Positions 1 to 12,567 are shown, numbered from the stretch's first letter. The stretch: 64,000 nucleotides of DNA from Dromaius novaehollandiae (GCF_036370855.1 NC_088132.1:65138841-65202840); one strand, 5' to 3'. Made by a program: numbers and translations. Notes: a model not told the origin generated them from the letters alone.

Positions 1-408
1 CTTTTCCTGTGGTTAGGTATTGGTGGGGGAGACTTTTTGATGGGAAATTAAAAACAGAAAGCTAAAGTTTAACTGCTCTTTGAGGGGGTTTTGAAGTGGG
101 AGAGTATGTCTGACATGTTTTGCTACTAACAACTTCTGACAAATTCTAAGGAGAAAAAGATGAAACAAAACAGGTTATGCATATAATTTAAACTATAGTG
201 GACTTCATTCTATATTCTAGCCGACCGAATCCATGGAGATACGACAGAATGGGAAAAAGGCAACTTTCATCTACCTTAGTGTCTTGCATTTTGGGACTCT
301 TCTGGCCTCTTCTAGACCATGGACAGACAAAAGTAGTGAGAGTGTGAAAGGCTTAGGCTTGTGGTGATTTGTATTACTGAATTGTGTGCTTTGAATCTTC
401 AAACGCAG
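1..408 (+). other. CDC20B: intron sequence upstream of first visible CDC20B exon
   Basis: This stretch precedes the first exon I can align to CDC20B and should be intron. An acceptor-like pyrimidine tract ending in AG lies at 209-220, and an open frame follows it. I could not match that frame to the CDC20B N-terminus or find a donor of the right phase, so I do not call an exon. Nothing else is recognisable. Confidence 0.4.
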
Positions 409-519
409 AATGTCGAAAGGGGCTGCAGAATGAGTTTAGAGCTGTTACCACCATGAAGCCTGTCATACCATTGGAGCCAGAAGTGAGGCTTCATGTGTCT
501 GGGTTGCGCGATGATTACT
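409..519 (+). CDS. CDC20B: CDC20B exon leading into the propeller
   Basis: The acceptor ACGCAG ends at 408 and the donor GTAAGT begins at 520. The exon encodes [10 protein letters not shown] through [11 protein letters not shown]. It ends one base into a Tyr codon that the next exon completes. It matches the family segment just before blade 1. Confidence 0.88.
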
Positions 520-3500
520 GTAAGTTGTTATTTATTTCTGTGCAGAGCTTATTGCAGAGGTTGGGAATTTTGATGTGTGTTTCAAGAAAGATGGGCAGGG
601 TATGTCCCTGTCAGATCAAATGGAAACCCTGCAGGACTTGCACATGATGTCATTTTTCTTATAAGTATGCACCTTTGAGAACTGTCTGTCCCAGGATGTA
701 GTGATGATTGCTCAAACCTAGTAATCTGTAATACTTAACTTTCATGCAGTTTAACTTTTCATGCATGTTCATCTATGGATCTCAATACAACTTTCAAAAC
801 CACCCAGTATTGCTTACTCCTGCTTAATTAAGCTAAGGACGTATCAGCTCTTACCCTTGGATACTTAGCACCTGTCAACATAGTGGCACCTTTATTGAAG
901 ACTTTGAAATCTGCTGCACATATCACAATCTGATGTCACACATCAGTGATGTTGTTTACAATTTAGATGATAGATACCTTCTGAACTGAACTCTCACCTA
1001 TGTCTTTGGTGTATGGGCAGAAATTAAACATGCACAAGTTACGCATGAACACACATGGGGCTCCACTCTGTAGGAGCAAATACATGTCTTAACACTTGGT
1101 AAGTTCTAACAACCCTGTATACGCAAGTGTTAGAAATTGCCCCTGTGGGTTTTTATGTGAGATGTCTTTGCAGGTGTTCATTGGATATATATCTATGGAC
1201 AGGACAGGATAAAGGTTTGCTTATATGCAGGTTAAGTCTGGACTCTTACCTGGATGATTTACACCAATTGTACTCCAGGTGAGCCCCAAGAATAACGGCA
1301 TTAGCAGAAGTCTATGGAAATGCTTTTTTAATATTTATTTCTGGTTACAACAGCTGGGGCCATAGTCAAACAGCTGACATTCAGTTGCTCTTCCGAGTGA
1401 CTTTAGATACTAAAGCATGATGTCAGACTTTGTCCTGTGGTAATGTCTTCTGTGTTTCAGGGGTGGTGTAGTGATGTTTAAACTGCCTTAAATGGACAGC
1501 TGAGGATTTCCCTTGACAGGGGGAAGCATCCTTGATTGGTATTAAATGTTATATACCAACTCCTTCAGGCCTGACATAGCAGGCTGCTCTGAGGCTACTC
1601 AGTCTGTGATAAGTCTTGCCAGGATCTGTAAATGCAATGCACCTAGCATCAGGAGCAGTGGAAACAGTGTTTTCAGCATACTTTTGCTGCACAGTGCTCT
1701 GCTGGTGAGGAGCATAGTTTCCCTAATTTAATTCTTTTCTGCTTTTTTTCTTGTATCACCTGCAGGGTAAATGTTGTTATTAGCCTGAGGAGGTAGGAGA
1801 GACTCTTGCATATAGAGTCATTCCTATGTATAACTGTATTTGTGTATTAGTAACATGAGTTACCTTTGAACAAGGGTTTTCTTGGAACTGTAGCTACTGC
1901 TGGATGACCCTCATTTCTGGTATCAGAAATTAGCGTGAGTGATGTGGCCATCCAAAATGAAGAGTGACAGATTAAAAAATTCTAAGGAGTGGAAGCTGCA
2001 AGTCTGATTCTGCTCTACAGACTTACCAGTTTGTGGAGGTTGCCTTGGTAGACACCTTGGCTTGTTAGAGGTACTCCCCTTCATTTAGTTTTTCTAATTT
2101 GGTGTTCTCATTGAATAACATTAGTAGTAATCTTGTAGCAGTAGTCTCCTGAAGTTGTCCCATAGTTTTTTTTTTTTTTAAAATGTTCTCTCCCCTCTCT
2201 CCCCCACCAAAACAAAAAAAAGCACCTCTTTCCCCCATCCTGTTACCTACAACTTTACTGCAATAACTTTTAATAGCTTTGTTCTAGATCTAAACATACT
2301 GGACTGGAACCGTGAAAATCTCATTGCTATTGCGCTAGGACCTGCAGCACACATCTGGAATGGAAGAACTCTCCAAGGCATTGAAAGGATTAATTTGAAT
2401 TCCAGTTCCAAATACATTTCCTCTCTGGCTTGGATAAAAGAGGGAACTTGCCTTGCAATTGGCACCAGCGATGGAGAAGTGCAAGTACTAGATAATTTGC
2501 CTTTTTAGTCTTTTCCATTTTTATCTAAAGCGCCACAAGACAACTTGCATCATACTGATTTTTTTTTTTTAAGGAAACAAACCAAAAAGATTGGGTAAAA
2601 TATAAAAAACCCTCTGCTGGAGACAGATATATAGCATCTCCCTGTATCATGCTATATCTCACTGAAATGCCTTAGTGCTCTCCAGTATTACTTATAGGTA
2701 AGGGTGCCTCTGAAACCACTGGAAAGGTAATGACTGAATTAATGATTCAGCTGTTCAGGGTTAGATATTTTTCCACCAGTAAGAGGAACCTCTATGTGAA
2801 ATTTTGTCCAGCACAGATTATTTTCTGTTGTAACTCTCTTGCTAAGATCACTGTTGTGACAGGTGCCTTTAGAACTCAAGCCAAAATTCTTCTTATGGAT
2901 TCACACACCAGAATTTGACTTCAATCAGATTATATAAACATATCTCAGCCAGCTATTATAGAACAATCCTGTTATCCAAAGATTTTAGTGAGACGCTGGC
3001 TGAGATGCTAGATAATATGAGGAGCTACCTGATGCAGTTTACATCAGTCTGCAGTCTGAAGGTATTCAAGCCAATGATTTCAAGCATGGATTTCCAAATA
3101 CTGGCACTTAAATAGATAGCTTTAAACTCAGATATCTACATTGCCTTTAATTCCTGCTGACTTCAGCATCAGTGGTATAGGGACCAAAATTTTGAAATAT
3201 TTATTCATATCTTAGTTGTGAAATGAGTGATCTTGAGGCCATCTATATATCAAATCAGAACTGAGTGGCGGCTTACCTGCAAACAAATTAAGTTAATAAA
3301 AAATCTTTTTTCTTTTTGTTGTTAAATTTGTGGGTTGTTTGTTTTTGTTTGGTTTGGCAGCTGTGGGACATTGAAACGAAAAAGAGGTTGAGAAATATGT
3401 TTGGTCACCTGTCTGTAGTTGGAGCTCTGAGCTGGAATCATTATATTCTAAGTAGGTGAGTGGTACAACCTATTAACAGAAAAAGTCCTGCTGTTTTTAC

Positions 3501-6500
3501 TTAGACAAAAGTCCCAATCATTTTAGCTGTTTTCTCTGGCTTTGCTTAAAGGTGCTTTATCCTGTCTCTCTACTTATCTGCCTTCTCAGAAATCATATGT
3601 AGATTTACTGCATAGCAGGAAAGCAGCCAAAGTGAATTGGACCTCCTCTTTAGTCCCTCTTTCTTATTCACCTTCCAGAAAGCTGTCACCACTTGCAGAA
3701 TTTCACTAGAATATGGAGAATGTGGCTCTGGTTTTATGCAAAGCCCGAGCTCTAAATGGTGTTGCCTCCAGTGGATCTGGACTCCAAAGAAGTACCAGGT
3801 GGAGAATGTCATGGAGCTCGGGCTTTCCCTCCATTGATAAGAAGGCTGCATCTGTCCTTTCAGGTGCACAGTGAGGCACAGCTGCTATAAAGTTACACAG
3901 CTCTCTGGCTGCGTAGCTATGAGGGAAGGCCAATTCATTGCTTCCTACAGCCTGAGACCTATTCTGAGTGAGGATTAAAGTGATTGGCCTTTGCTCTGCT
4001 GAGGGTGAGTTTTTATACTAGCTTGTGAACTTTTTGTATTTAGGGATCACTTCAATATGGAGCCTCAGATGAGAATGATTAAACATACTTTCATTTTTTT
4101 TTCTTGCATTTGCTGGTTCATATCTTTGTTTCAGGCTGAAGGGCTGAAGGGAGGCTGGTTTATGATGGATATTTCTACTATTTTAACGTCATGTGATAGT
4201 CTTCTGTTTTGTTTAAACTTAATAGCAACGGTTGACTGATTTGAACTTCATTGTTAAACTCAAAATGAAACTAATTCACTGGACAGGCACACTGCTTTAG
4301 AGGGGTGGTTTTGTTTCGATTTCACAGTAAGAGTCCGTGGCTTTTGATTTTGTTGGGTCTGGGTGGAGTGAGGTACAAGGATACCAACTGAACAATCAGT
4401 TAATAAAATGCTGGGACCTTTGGAGTGGATCTTCTGAGTGAATTAAGTTATAAGGATGAGGCTTGAACATCCTATTAATGCCAGGTGGCATAACCTTATT
4501 ACAGTATGCATTAGTTTCAGTTTGTATTTCAGCTTGGCCAAATGAGTGCAAATAGCAGAAACTTAAATTGCAAATCTCTTTGAATAAGAATTGATAATGA
4601 AATTCAGCATAAGCCTGTGAATCATGTTTACTGTTGATAGATTATGTTGAGATAATGTTTATAAAATGTGCTTGGTTTGACAGCTGGCCAGTCATTCTAA
4701 AATTATGAAAGTCTAAATATTTATATAAGCAGAAAGAAAGACATGGAGTTAATATTCTTTGTTGCTAAAATAAGCGAACTGTTCTTATAGAAACTTCACT
4801 ATGGACAATTGACTCTTTGGGATTATACTGAGTTTATTAATGCTTGTGGTCAAGATAGTCCAACAACACATCCTCATGAAACTCTCAATATATTTCAGTA
4901 CCATAAATTAACCTGTTGTGAAGTTTTATGGGTTTTAATCTGTCTTTAGCAAAACAGATGTCATCTGTGTCGAAAGCAAATAATTCTGATTTCTTATTAT
5001 GGCAAGCAAAAAATTTCTGTTAGGAGAAACACCCAACTAGGATTCTGAGAAACTCTTTTTTTTTTTTTCCCCCACTCTTACTGCTAGAACGACCAAAAAT
5101 CTCAATGTGGTCAACACTGGCAATTCAAATCTGTTTCTGTTGGTTAGATTTCTCTGCTTATCATATAATAGGAAAAATCTATATGAATCTGCAGGAGACA
5201 AGCGATGACATCTTTGCATATTCCAATGTATCTTTATAGACATTTTCCATAAAGATGTCCTTAATATTCACTGGCAAACTGGTTTGTTGGATTCTTTCAT
5301 GCTTTTGTGGACTTCATTGGTTTCAAGAGCTTGGCAAGTCTGTACAGTTTAAGCACAATAGAATGACACTGCTCGTAGTCAGTCAGTTTTGTGTGTGCAT
5401 TTTTGGAGCTTCTAAATCACTCAGCTTGTATCTGAAGATCTTTAAGAGCTAGTATAGGAAAATTTCCAGTCATTATTGCTTTAATAAATATATTGCAGTA
5501 GTGTGCAATATTTGGTTTTCAGATGCCCAGAAAGTTGGTGATAATCTTAAGTTTCTCAGTGTCATCATAATGGATAGAAGTGTGAATTTCCATTGGGAAG
5601 CTCTTTTATTTTGTCATATATCTCATGTAGGTGTTATCCTTAGAAAGACAAGAAAAGATTTATGTGCTGTAAGGTACTTTCAATATTTCTAATTCAGTTC
5701 TTCTATTGATGTGTAAAATCTAGGAGCTAAGCTGTAACAATAGCTGTGCTTCCAAGCAGGGTATTTCTTCCTTCCTTTGGCAGACTGATGATACTGGATG
5801 TAGTAACCACACAAATGGAGAGTGCAACCTCTCGGACCCACAGTTCCTGCTCTGTTTACTGAGTCGTGAAGAAGGAGTGGTCCCTCAGGAGAGGTAGAAC
5901 GATGGATCCGTTTCCTAACAGGCAGTTAGTGTGACTAAGTCAAACTGTGATAAGTAGGTGCTTGGTGGTGCTTGAGGTGATTGGTGCAAATTCTCCTTCA
6001 GCCTGAAAGTGGAAGGTAGGAAGGGAAAGGGAGGAAGGACAGAACCAAAGACACTGTTATTGGCTAATAAGCCCTTTCTCAGAGCAATGCAATTATACAC
6101 TGCCTCTTTTTTGGGAGTAGTCATATCTGACCTTGGCAAAATTAATGTTGCCAAACAGTACTTTTGTTAAACAGGAAAAAGTTTGAATGGCCAATAGTTG
6201 AACAAGGTGCAGATCAGCATCATACATTGCCATATATCTTCAGAGAAATGAAAACTCTAATGGAGAACAGCTTTTCTGCCTGGCCTGTACTGAGCTTGAC
6301 TGCTTTCCACTGTCAGCCACCTCTACAGTCTGGGTGCACTTTTGATACTCTGGTTTGTCTTGCCTCTTACTTCAATAGTGTTATTCTGCACACATGTTCC
6401 CCTCTGTGGTTTGCTTCTGAAACCACTGAAGAAACATCAATGTGACAATGTAGCTCGTCGTCTTTGACATCAAATTCATGCTGTCTTTTCTAATCTACAG

Positions 6501-9500
6501 TGGTTCAAGGTTAGGATCTATTCATCATCACGATGTTCGGGTTGCTCAGCACCACGTTGGGACTCTTTGCCAAAACAAGCAAAGCATTTGCAGCCTGAAA
6601 TGGTCACTAACCAATAAGTTGCTGGCAAGTGGGTCTAGTGATGGAATATTGAATATCTGGCCTAGTGACCCTGGTGTGAAAGTGCAGTCACAGCCACTGA
6701 AAACCTTACCTCATTCCTCAGGAGTCAAGGTATGTGGAGAAGGAATAGTTGCTCTTCTATGTCTGTTCTCATGAAGTCATGTTGCTGATGTAGACAGTCA
6801 TGAAATGTTTCCGATTATCTCAGTGATTCCTATTAGTTTCTTCTCCCCTTATTGTGATGCAGTTAATCTTAAGACCTGTTCTCCCCATGCAGTATTCCCA
6901 GTCACAGGTAAGTTTGCTAATGCTTTGACTGATTTAGGATTTTTTTCCTAGATTAGTAGGCCTTTGTAAATATAATACCAAACAGAAATAAAACTGACAT
7001 CCTCCTCCTTGCTTTCTGTCTTGCACAGAGAACTTTGGTGGCACAATGCCTACAAGTGAAAAAAAACAAGATCTTTTTCAATTATTGAAGCTGACTTTCG
7101 GAAAATTCTCTCTGCTGAAATAATTTTAAATATAAAGTTTCTTTTGCCCTCCTGTCCATACTTTCATTTCATGATATAATAGTTGGTAGCAAAGGATCCG
7201 AAGTAAGAAATTGGAAATGGGACAGCTTAGCTTCCTCATCTTCATAAGGTCCCAGTCTGTATGGGAGATAAGATGGATATCAGCAGTGAGAGACAGGGGA
7301 GTCTAGCATTTATAAGCTGTCCAAGAAAAGCCTGAGACTGGACTGAAACACTGATATTAAAGGGTCAGTAAAATTTGTTTGAATAGGTGGAATTCAGTTC
7401 TCATTAGCTTTCCTTTAGGGTAGAGTCTGGGCCTCAGGCATATCCCGCATGTATCTCAGAAGAAACCAGGCCTGTAGTAAGTCTTATAAGTCACATTGCA
7501 TGGGGTTCCCCGATGGCTTGGTTTAGGCAGTAAGTCAGACTGTAATCTAATGGTCTCTTCTGGTACCAAAGTGTGAATCTGTGACCTGTGAAGTGTAGGG
7601 AGGGAAGCTGTCAGTACGGGCTTACAGGAAGACGGCGTAGGCTACTGTGAAGCAATGGCAAAGGAAATCTGAAGCAGCATTTGGAGTTTTGGGATCCTAC
7701 ATGTGTGCATGTGTGTAGGAAGAGAATGATGTGCAGTGAATAAAAGAAAAAGGTACATTCTGGGTGCTTGTTGCAGTTCATTTTTCTAACCTGGCTTTTA
7801 AGCAAAATCTATTCCCCTCTCTTCCAGCTAATGTCCTAGTCTTTCTGGCATCTGCTTTCTTTAGGCTATGAACTGGTGTCCTTGGCAGTCCAAAATCCTT
7901 GCTACAGGAGGTGGAATGAAAGATGGGATTTTGCGTGTCTGGGACATAAATCGTGAGAAAATCATCCAAAGTGCAGCTACAGATTCTCAGGTGAAATGAT
8001 GAAATGTCTGCATATTTAGGCTGTGGTCGTCTTGTGTAGCTGTGTTTCTTTGGCAAACTCCCACTGACTTTGAGGGCAGTTCTGTAGACAGAGGAACAGC
8101 AGGATTTTCTCTGGAGAAGCATTTGTGCTGCTTTCAGCACTGCAGTGTGTGATTGGACTCGGAAGCAGTTTGTTTCTCATTGACCACTTCTGTCTCAAGC
8201 GGTTGAAGAGGAGGTGTTCTCACAGCCAGACACTTTTCATCATCTTTTCCTTATTGGCAGTGATGGTTTTGGCCAAAACTCAAACGAGGAGAGAATGTTG
8301 TGGAGGAGGCAAAATTCCCAGAGTTCTGGGGTGGGGAGAGGTGTAAGAGCCAGAGGCCAAACATCAGTCTCTGGAGTTTGAATGTTTGGAGACAGAGGAT
8401 CAGAGTCTCAGCTGAAGTCAAGCAGCATAACTGTAGAGTCTCCTGGATCTATGCCAACTTATTCAGCTGAGGATCTGTCTGAGGGGCTTTAGTTTGATAG
8501 TGGTAGGCTATGATCGTGTTTAGCTAGGATGATGATGCAGCTGTACTTGGAAGTATTGTCAGAAATGAGATGAGCCTTCTAAATAAGTAAGTATTCTGCT
8601 GGGGCTATTTCTCAGTAGCTTGTTTAAGCATTTGCAGATAACATTGCAAATTTCAAATCTACTGAATGGTATTTGTAGACCCTTTCTGAGAACTAAAGTA
8701 GACTTTTAAATTGCAATAGATTTGTTCCTTGCTCTGGTTACCCAAAACCAGCGAACTGATGACTGGACAAGGCCTTCCTAGAAATCAGATGGTAATATGG
8801 AAGTATCCTATGCTTATCAATTCATCAGAACTCTATGGCAAGTATTTCAGTTAATAGTTTTAACTATTTCAATTAACTATCTTTCTGTCTAATCAATATG
8901 ATTTTGCAAATACATACTTTATACATTTAAGTAAAATAAAGTTAGAGCATCACCCGCACATCCTATCTCTTTGAATCCCATGCATCAGGCGTGTGTGAAT
9001 GCATGCATGTAGGTAATGTCCACTACTTAGCCTTTTTTAGCTGCCTTTGTAAAATGCCTTGGTTTTAATGATGGGATTCTCTCCTATCATTTCTAAGGCC
9101 ATACCAGGAACAGGATGTGGAGTCCCACCTCTCCCTAAGGCTTACTAGAGCTTGGCTGAGTGTGTTAACATCAAGTTGCTTCCATATATTCTAGGCTGAT
9201 TGCCTCCTAGATGGCACAGCCTAGATGTGGGTCTTCAGTATTGCAGCTCATCAGGCAATATTGGAGCAGCTTTCACAATAAGTTTGAAATAAATCTCTAT
9301 ATGTTGTTTAGAACTGTCTGGGTTTTAATGAATGATTTTGTGTCAAGCATTGTAAAGCAACTTCTTTCTCTTATACCGTACTGGTAGCTAGAGCAAGTGA
9401 AGTTTCCTTGCATCTCTGAGTATCAGTCCATGGAGATGTAGTGCTAGACTGTATATAAATATCATTCTCTGCTATTGATCCTTCTCATAGCTGGTGCTTG

Positions 9501-12500
9501 ATGTCACTCCCATCCATTGAATTTCATTTGTTTAAGTCTTAATGGAAAAGTCCAACAGAAGCATCTGAATTTAAAGGAAAACACAAATTATTTGAGCACT
9601 GGCTGCATTTTTGCAGGTTTGGGAGTTTTTTTGCACTCACTGACAAGATTATATCCAAAGAAGCTTTTGATTTTTCCACCTAACAAACATAGATGATATT
9701 TACAAATACTTTTTGCACCCCATTGATGCATTTGAAGGCACTGATTAAATTTCTAATATATGCTGTTCTGGAAACCAGGGACTTGGCTTCAACACTAACC
9801 TGTAAGGGGAAAGCATAGAAGACTCAATACAAAGATGGGAGAGAGAGGGCATTGTGTATTACACATTATCCTTGTGTAATGCTGCTTCTCTATGCCTCTT
9901 TTCTTTCCTTATTCCTACACATTTAAGTATAGCTCTAAAGGAAGCTTTCTCTGAGAAATGATCTGGAAAGTGACATGAGGGAAATGACTCAATGCATCTG
10001 CAGCGCCTGAAATGTAAAACGTTTGACATTCAGTCTTTACTACTGTAGGTACTTAACTACTCAGGTTCCTCAAATCCATATAAATCTTGAATGCACAACT
10101 TACAATAAAAAGATTTGCTCTTACTGTTGCAAATAACGTGTAGTGCAAAACATTTACCACGTAAGTCAAATGCATTAGTAATGTGAAGCTGGAGTGTTGC
10201 TTATCATCCTGTTTCCTATTCAGTTTACACATCTTCAAGAAAAACTTATTTTCCTGAACAAAAAGATCAGATAGTTACTACATGGATATTTCTACTTATG
10301 GAGACTCTTGCAACATCCAAGGAATTGGATGTTGGAGAAAATTGTCAGTGTATCAAAATACGTTTGGAAAAAATACCGTGATAGTTTCAAGATGGCTCTG
10401 AAGCAGTCTCAGATACCACATAATTCTGCACTGAAAAAAATTAATTGCCATTATTGCATTTCATTATTGGATCCTGCTACAAATTGCTGAAGACCTCAGC
10501 TAACAACTCAGCACTATCAGCTGTTGTTGAATGCTTTAGTAATTGAGGTTGCCTACTAGTGAGCACATTCAGAATAGAACAGCTGGAAGATAATCTTTTT
10601 AAAGCGTGAAGTCCATCTTTGGGATAGGAAGCTCTGGTAGAGCTATGAGAGTAAACTGCTAGATAATTAATTTTGGATTTAAATTTCCTCCCCTCAGAAA
10701 AGTTGTTTTAGATCAAGGAAAGCATGTAAGCAAACACAACATTTAATTGTTTTGAGAAGTAGCTAAATGTAATCTTGAAACCATGAAATAAATCTCCAGT
10801 CTTCTCCAGTAGAAATGAATAACTTCTACTGTTCTGATTTCTCCCCACCCCTCCCTCACTTATTTGTGTCTGAAACTATTAAATTTCGATTAGCGTTGTA
10901 ATATTTTTGGATGCCTCCAAAGACTACATCTCTGACTCTTGCTTCAAAGTCATTGCAGACACTGAAAGGAGATGATGTTAAGAATTCTGTGCAGTGTGAA
11001 CTCATGGTCATCAATATTGACAAAATGGTGTACCCCTCAATAACTTGAGAAGGAGGAAAGCTTGAAAAATTAATGTTTGCTGAAAATAACTTAGTCATAG
11101 AGTCAAAATTCTAGTCTCAAAGTCTAGGTGGGACATGTGTTACTCGGTACCAGGACAAAAGAGATTTGCTTTTAGTCATTATGGGTCCAAAGAGCCACTC
11201 TAGCAGCTTCAAAAGGTGGGGCAGACTGTCCATCTACAGCATTGCTATGGATCCTCATCAGGTACCATTGTGATAAATACCACAGCCTCAGAGAGCCTCA
11301 CAGTTCCTCACGTGCTTATCCTTACAATGTTCTTTTGAGCTAGAGAAGTGCTGCTATCCCCATTGTATTCATGGGGAACTGAAACACAGAGGATGGAGGA
11401 TATAGGTTACCTACATCTGAGTTGGTTGTCCAAGACATCCTTCAGACCTTCGTACTTTCTTTCAGGGTATGGTTCATCTGGTTTACTTTGGATGAGATGC
11501 ACTGTGTCTCAGAAGTTCCTGTTTTGCCCTTGGATGACTTACTCAGCTCTATGATTAAGTCAGTAACTCCACCCACACAGAGAAGCTAATGGCCAGTAAA
11601 TTATGGTAAAAAGGCTCTTAATTCCTCTTGCCCCAGGTGCCTAAAAAGCTGATGGTGTGATCTTGCACAAGGTCACACAGAAGGTCTATGACTTAGCAGT
11701 AAAGTAAGCGTAGGTCTCACTCATCTCTTTTTAATAAGAGATTCTTGTTTGGCTGTCAGGTTCAGAGCTGTTTTTTTATCCTGAAGAAGATATTTGCATA
11801 ACCAGGTTAATGAGTTTTTTAGGTTTTTGTGCTGCTAGACTGGGGTAGCTTCTGGCTTTCAGTGTCTAGCTCCCAAAGTTCTACGGACAAACTCAATATA
11901 CAATTCAAATAAATTTTTCAGAGGGATCGTTATTAAAAGATCTGCTTAATAGTAATAATGCTGCAACTGGAGACACTATCTCATAGTTGTTGGATCAGCA
12001 GCAAACTGTCTGCAAAGCACGTGCAGCCAGATGGGAATGCTTAGCCGTGAGACACATTACCAAATGCAGATGAGATTCATATGGTAAATGCAGTGGAGAA
12101 TTGAGAGTTCAGGTTTAATGTTCTCCTTGGACAGAAAAGTCTTCTCAGTTTGGTACAGACCTTACAGTTAAAGCCTGGTCCCTAATATGAAAAAAATTGC
12201 CTCCAATTGCTTCTTAATGTGAAAGTATTGTCTAGATAAGGCAGGATTCGGTGAAAAAACACGTTTTATGCAGCACATTGAGCTATTAGAGTGGAAGTAG
12301 AACAATCCATACCATGGGTGGGGGATAGCGAAAGTGCACTGCATTCTCAGTGTAAAATTGTGATGCATCTTTGAGTATTTTATATACATATTTTATTTTG
12401 CAGGTCACAAAGGGAGAGTGCTGCATGTAGCCCTGAGCCCAGATGAGAGCAGGCTCTTTTCTGTGGCAGCTGATGGGACAGCCTGTGTGTGGAAATGCCA

Positions 12501-12567
12501 CGAGTCTGGGGAGAGCAGACACACTGGCAAGGCTTTTTCTGATGGTTATCTGGGCTCGTTCTTGTGA
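409..12567 (+). CDS. CDC20B: cell division cycle 20B (WD40 protein), 5' partial, seven exons
   Basis: CDC20B belongs to the CDC20/FZR1 family of APC/C coactivator-like WD40 proteins. It lies in the multiciliogenesis locus of vertebrates and is expressed in multiciliated cells. Coding exons are 409-519, 2288-2484, 3361-3455, 6501-6729, 7865-7990, 8720-8837 and 12404-12567. All phases join into one frame of 345 codons plus stop. The translation gives seven WD40 blades, with hallmark segments [60 protein letters not shown] and [12 protein letters not shown]. These fit CDC20B better than CDC20, for example in [18 protein letters not shown]. The N-terminal region, where C-box-like and KEN motifs would lie, is outside the window. 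The C-terminus extends past the last blade, ends GSFL and has no Ile-Arg tail. The intron after 8837 begins with GC. Introns hold old CR1-like and MIR-like remnants. The gene converges on GZMA. Confidence 0.95.
2288..2484 (+). CDS. CDC20B: CDC20B exon, WD40 blades 1-2
   Basis: The acceptor TTCTAG ends at 2287 and the donor GTACTA starts at 2485. The frame reads [18 protein letters not shown] and then [20 protein letters not shown], ending EVQ. These are close to the canonical CDC20 blade 1 and blade 2 strands. Confidence 0.95.
3361..3455 (+). CDS. CDC20B: CDC20B exon, end of blade 2 and start of blade 3
   Basis: The acceptor TTGGCAG ends at 3360 and the donor GTGAGT starts at 3456. The exon encodes [20 protein letters not shown] then [11 protein letters not shown], plus two bases of a Ser codon completed by the next exon. 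Confidence 0.95.
3740..3826. repeat. inverted repeat, 13 bp perfect arms
   Basis: AAAGCCCGAGCTC at 3740-3752 recurs inverted as GAGCTCGGGCTTT at 3814-3826, separated by 61 bases inside a CDC20B intron. It could form a hairpin or be a remnant of an old element. No target-site duplication or known family was recognised. Confidence 0.6.
6501..6729 (+). CDS. CDC20B: CDC20B exon, blades 3-4
   Basis: The acceptor CTACAG ends at 6500 and the donor GTATGT starts at 6730. The exon encodes [40 protein letters not shown] and [10 protein letters not shown], ending GVK. The HHHDVRVA motif is diagnostic of the CDC20 family. Confidence 0.95.
7511..7585 (+). repeat. old CR1-like LINE 3' end
   Basis: The stretch reads like the amniote CR1 3' tail in which GTCAGACT is followed by a TAATGGTCTCTTCTGG-type segment and ends in GTGTGAATCTGTGA. 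It is short and diverged and lies in the CDC20B intron between 6730 and 7864. Confidence 0.5.
7865..7990 (+). CDS. CDC20B: CDC20B exon, blade 5
   Basis: The acceptor TTCTTTAG ends at 7864 and the donor GTGAAA starts at 7991. The 42 codons include [20 protein letters not shown] and [11 protein letters not shown], ending DSQ at a phase-0 junction. Confidence 0.95.
8720..8837 (+). CDS. CDC20B: CDC20B exon, blade 6, followed by a GC donor
   Basis: The acceptor GCAATAG ends at 8719. The frame reads [20 protein letters not shown] then [12 protein letters not shown], ending in LY plus one base. The family equivalent is ICSLIWLPKTKEIATGQG followed by VTVW. The only junction that keeps frame with the last exon places the intron start at 8838, with sequence GCAAGT. 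The split codon then becomes Gly, giving YGHKGRV across the junction. Confidence 0.88.
8838..8843 (+). other. non-canonical GC splice donor (GCAAGT)
   Basis: GCAAGT is the preferred hexamer of GC-AG introns. The nearest GT, two bases before the end of the exon-like sequence at 8842, would put the last exon out of frame. The matching acceptor is TTTTGCAG ending at 12403. Confidence 0.75.
11351..11420 (-). repeat. MIR/CORE-SINE-like remnant
   Basis: The sequence TATCCCCATTGTATTC then GGGGAACTGAAACACAGAGG resembles the reverse complement of the conserved MIR/CORE-SINE segment. It is strongly diverged and lies in the last CDC20B intron. Confidence 0.4.
11655..11720 (-). repeat. MIR/CORE-SINE-like remnant, possibly the same insertion as 11351-11420
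   Basis: GATCTTGCACAAGGTCACAC followed by a GTAGGTCTCA-type segment resembles the reverse-complement MIR block (ACTTGCCCAAGGTCACAC). It is an old fragment. Confidence 0.4.
12404..12567 (+). CDS. CDC20B: CDC20B last coding exon, blade 7 and stop
   Basis: The acceptor TTTTATTTTGCAG ends at 12403. The exon encodes [20 protein letters not shown] and [11 protein letters not shown], then a tail of 21 residues ending GSFL before TGA at 12565-12567. No Ile-Arg C-terminus is present. Confidence 0.92.

Noticed and set aside
1-2287. miR-449 family hairpins, expected in an intron of CDC20B
   Set aside because: I looked for the mature seed context (TGGCAGTGTATTGTTAG and variants) and found none. In mammals the cluster is in an early intron, so it should lie upstream of this window.
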